Source: Pelotomaculum_B sp964543575 (GTDB taxonomy: Bacteria; Bacillota; Desulfotomaculia; Desulfotomaculales; Pelotomaculaceae). Taken from it: a stretch of DNA of 6,010 nt. Positions 5,546 to 6,010 of the stretch are shown piece by piece. Position numbers and translations under genes: made by a program. Below the pieces are notes generated by a model that searched no databases, was not told where the DNA came from, and was given only the letters and a program-made list of their open reading frames with translations. Where the stretch lies: contig CAZIYV010000166.1 in assembly GCA_964543575.1 (NCBI GenBank), positions 1-6,010 on the forward strand. The letters run 5' to 3'. The stretch's first letter is position 1, and each line of letters begins with the position of its first letter.

Positions 5546-5995
5546 TTACAACCATATTGTATCCCACAAGGAGTATTCACCTATATTTTCCACAATACCT
5601 GCACGCAAAGGATTTGCTACCATGTAACGTGTAATTTCTCGTATATCTTCATGTTTTCTTATTGCATGGTCATAATATGCTCTCTGCCAAACTGACCCCT
5701 GTCTCTTATAGGCTTCATTAACACACTTGGCAGAACGCCCTTTAAAAAGTCTGATAACATCAGACAAATTATACTTTTCACCAAGCTGAAATAGCCAGTG
5801 CAAATGATCAGGCATCAGAACCCATGCCATACTGTCTAAGCAAGAATCGTCGTGCAGTCTTCGCATTTCCCGCACGACGATTCTGGCGCTATCCCATGTC
5901 GTGAAAATTGCCTTCCGATTCCTTGTTGAAGTGGTCACGAAGTAAGCGCGATTTGGCTCGGAGCAGCGGCCCTTGAAGAGATCGTTGTAGGTCAA
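5546..5995 (-). CDS. REP-associated tyrosine transposase, short canonical type
   Basis: Encodes about 149 residues from a TTG at 5995. The sequence TYNDLFKGR and then AYFVTTSTRNRKAIF is the usual N-terminal block of short RAYTs. The HUH motif is H64-L-H66 in MPDHLHWLF. The predicted nucleophile is Y124 in ITRYMVANPLRAGIV. KGRSAKCVNEAY, WQRAYYDHAIR and the terminal YSLWDTIWL complete the core, so it looks intact and lacks the C-terminal DNA-binding tail of the RAYT at 1266-2090. It probably nicks and joins single-stranded REP hairpins, and a GTAG hairpin lies just past its stop. GAGG lies 6 nt before the TTG, which supports that start, but the frame stays open to the window edge, so an upstream start outside the window cannot be excluded. 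It is divergent in sequence from the other transposase here and was not made by local duplication. Confidence 0.9.
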   Translation of the reverse strand: MTYNDLFKGRCSEPNRAYFVTTSTRNRKAIFTTWDSARIVVREMRRLHDDSCLDSMAWVLMPDHLHWLFQLGEKYNLSDVIRLFKGRSAKCVNEAYKRQGSVWQRAYYDHAIRKHEDIREITRYMVANPLRAGIVENIGEYSLWDTIWL

Positions 5996-6010
5996 CGTCG
6001 GCCTCGATAT

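Overview
The window looks like chromosome from an anaerobic Gram-positive bacterium, most likely a Clostridia-type Bacillota (Desulfotomaculum/Pelotomaculum-like). That is inferred from the style of the UvrC, strong GGAGG-type ribosome binding sites, a secreted protein with a short carboxypeptidase-regulatory-like module plus Kre9/KNH-like repeats, and a sensor with an N-terminal receiver. The organism cannot be named from the sequence alone.

Layout, left to right. (1) Positions 1-1071, minus strand: the first 357 codons of a signalling protein, a receiver domain followed by PAS domains. The gene runs off the left edge before any output domain. (2) Positions 1156-2132: a compact unit holding one plus-strand HUH/Y1 transposase of the REP-associated (RAYT) kind with a DnaA-domain-IV-like tail. 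It is bracketed by a perfect 26-bp inverted repeat. Each arm is a TGGTGCCAG core followed inward by tandem 8-mers TTGTTGAA, five on the left and two on the right. (3) Positions 2134-3402, minus strand: an exported protein with three tandem beta-sandwich repeats, two of them recently duplicated at DNA level. (4) Positions 3590-5443, minus strand: full-length uvrC, the nucleotide-excision-repair endonuclease. (5) Positions 5492-5513: a GTAG-footed 7-bp hairpin that fits the format of a REP element. (6) Positions 5546-5995, minus strand: a second, shorter RAYT of a different subfamily, beginning with a TTG codon or just outside the window.

The native genes (sensor, exported protein, uvrC) have no obvious shared pathway. 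The theme tying the window together is two unrelated RAYT transposases, each next to its own candidate cis-acting DNA: an iteron-like inverted repeat for the first and a GTAG hairpin for the second. The first unit is the best candidate for something undescribed. RAYTs usually sit with imperfect GTAG/GGAG palindromes, not with long perfect terminal inverted repeats made of tandem octamers. No stretch over 300 bases lacks a gene, and no tRNA, rRNA or CRISPR array was seen.
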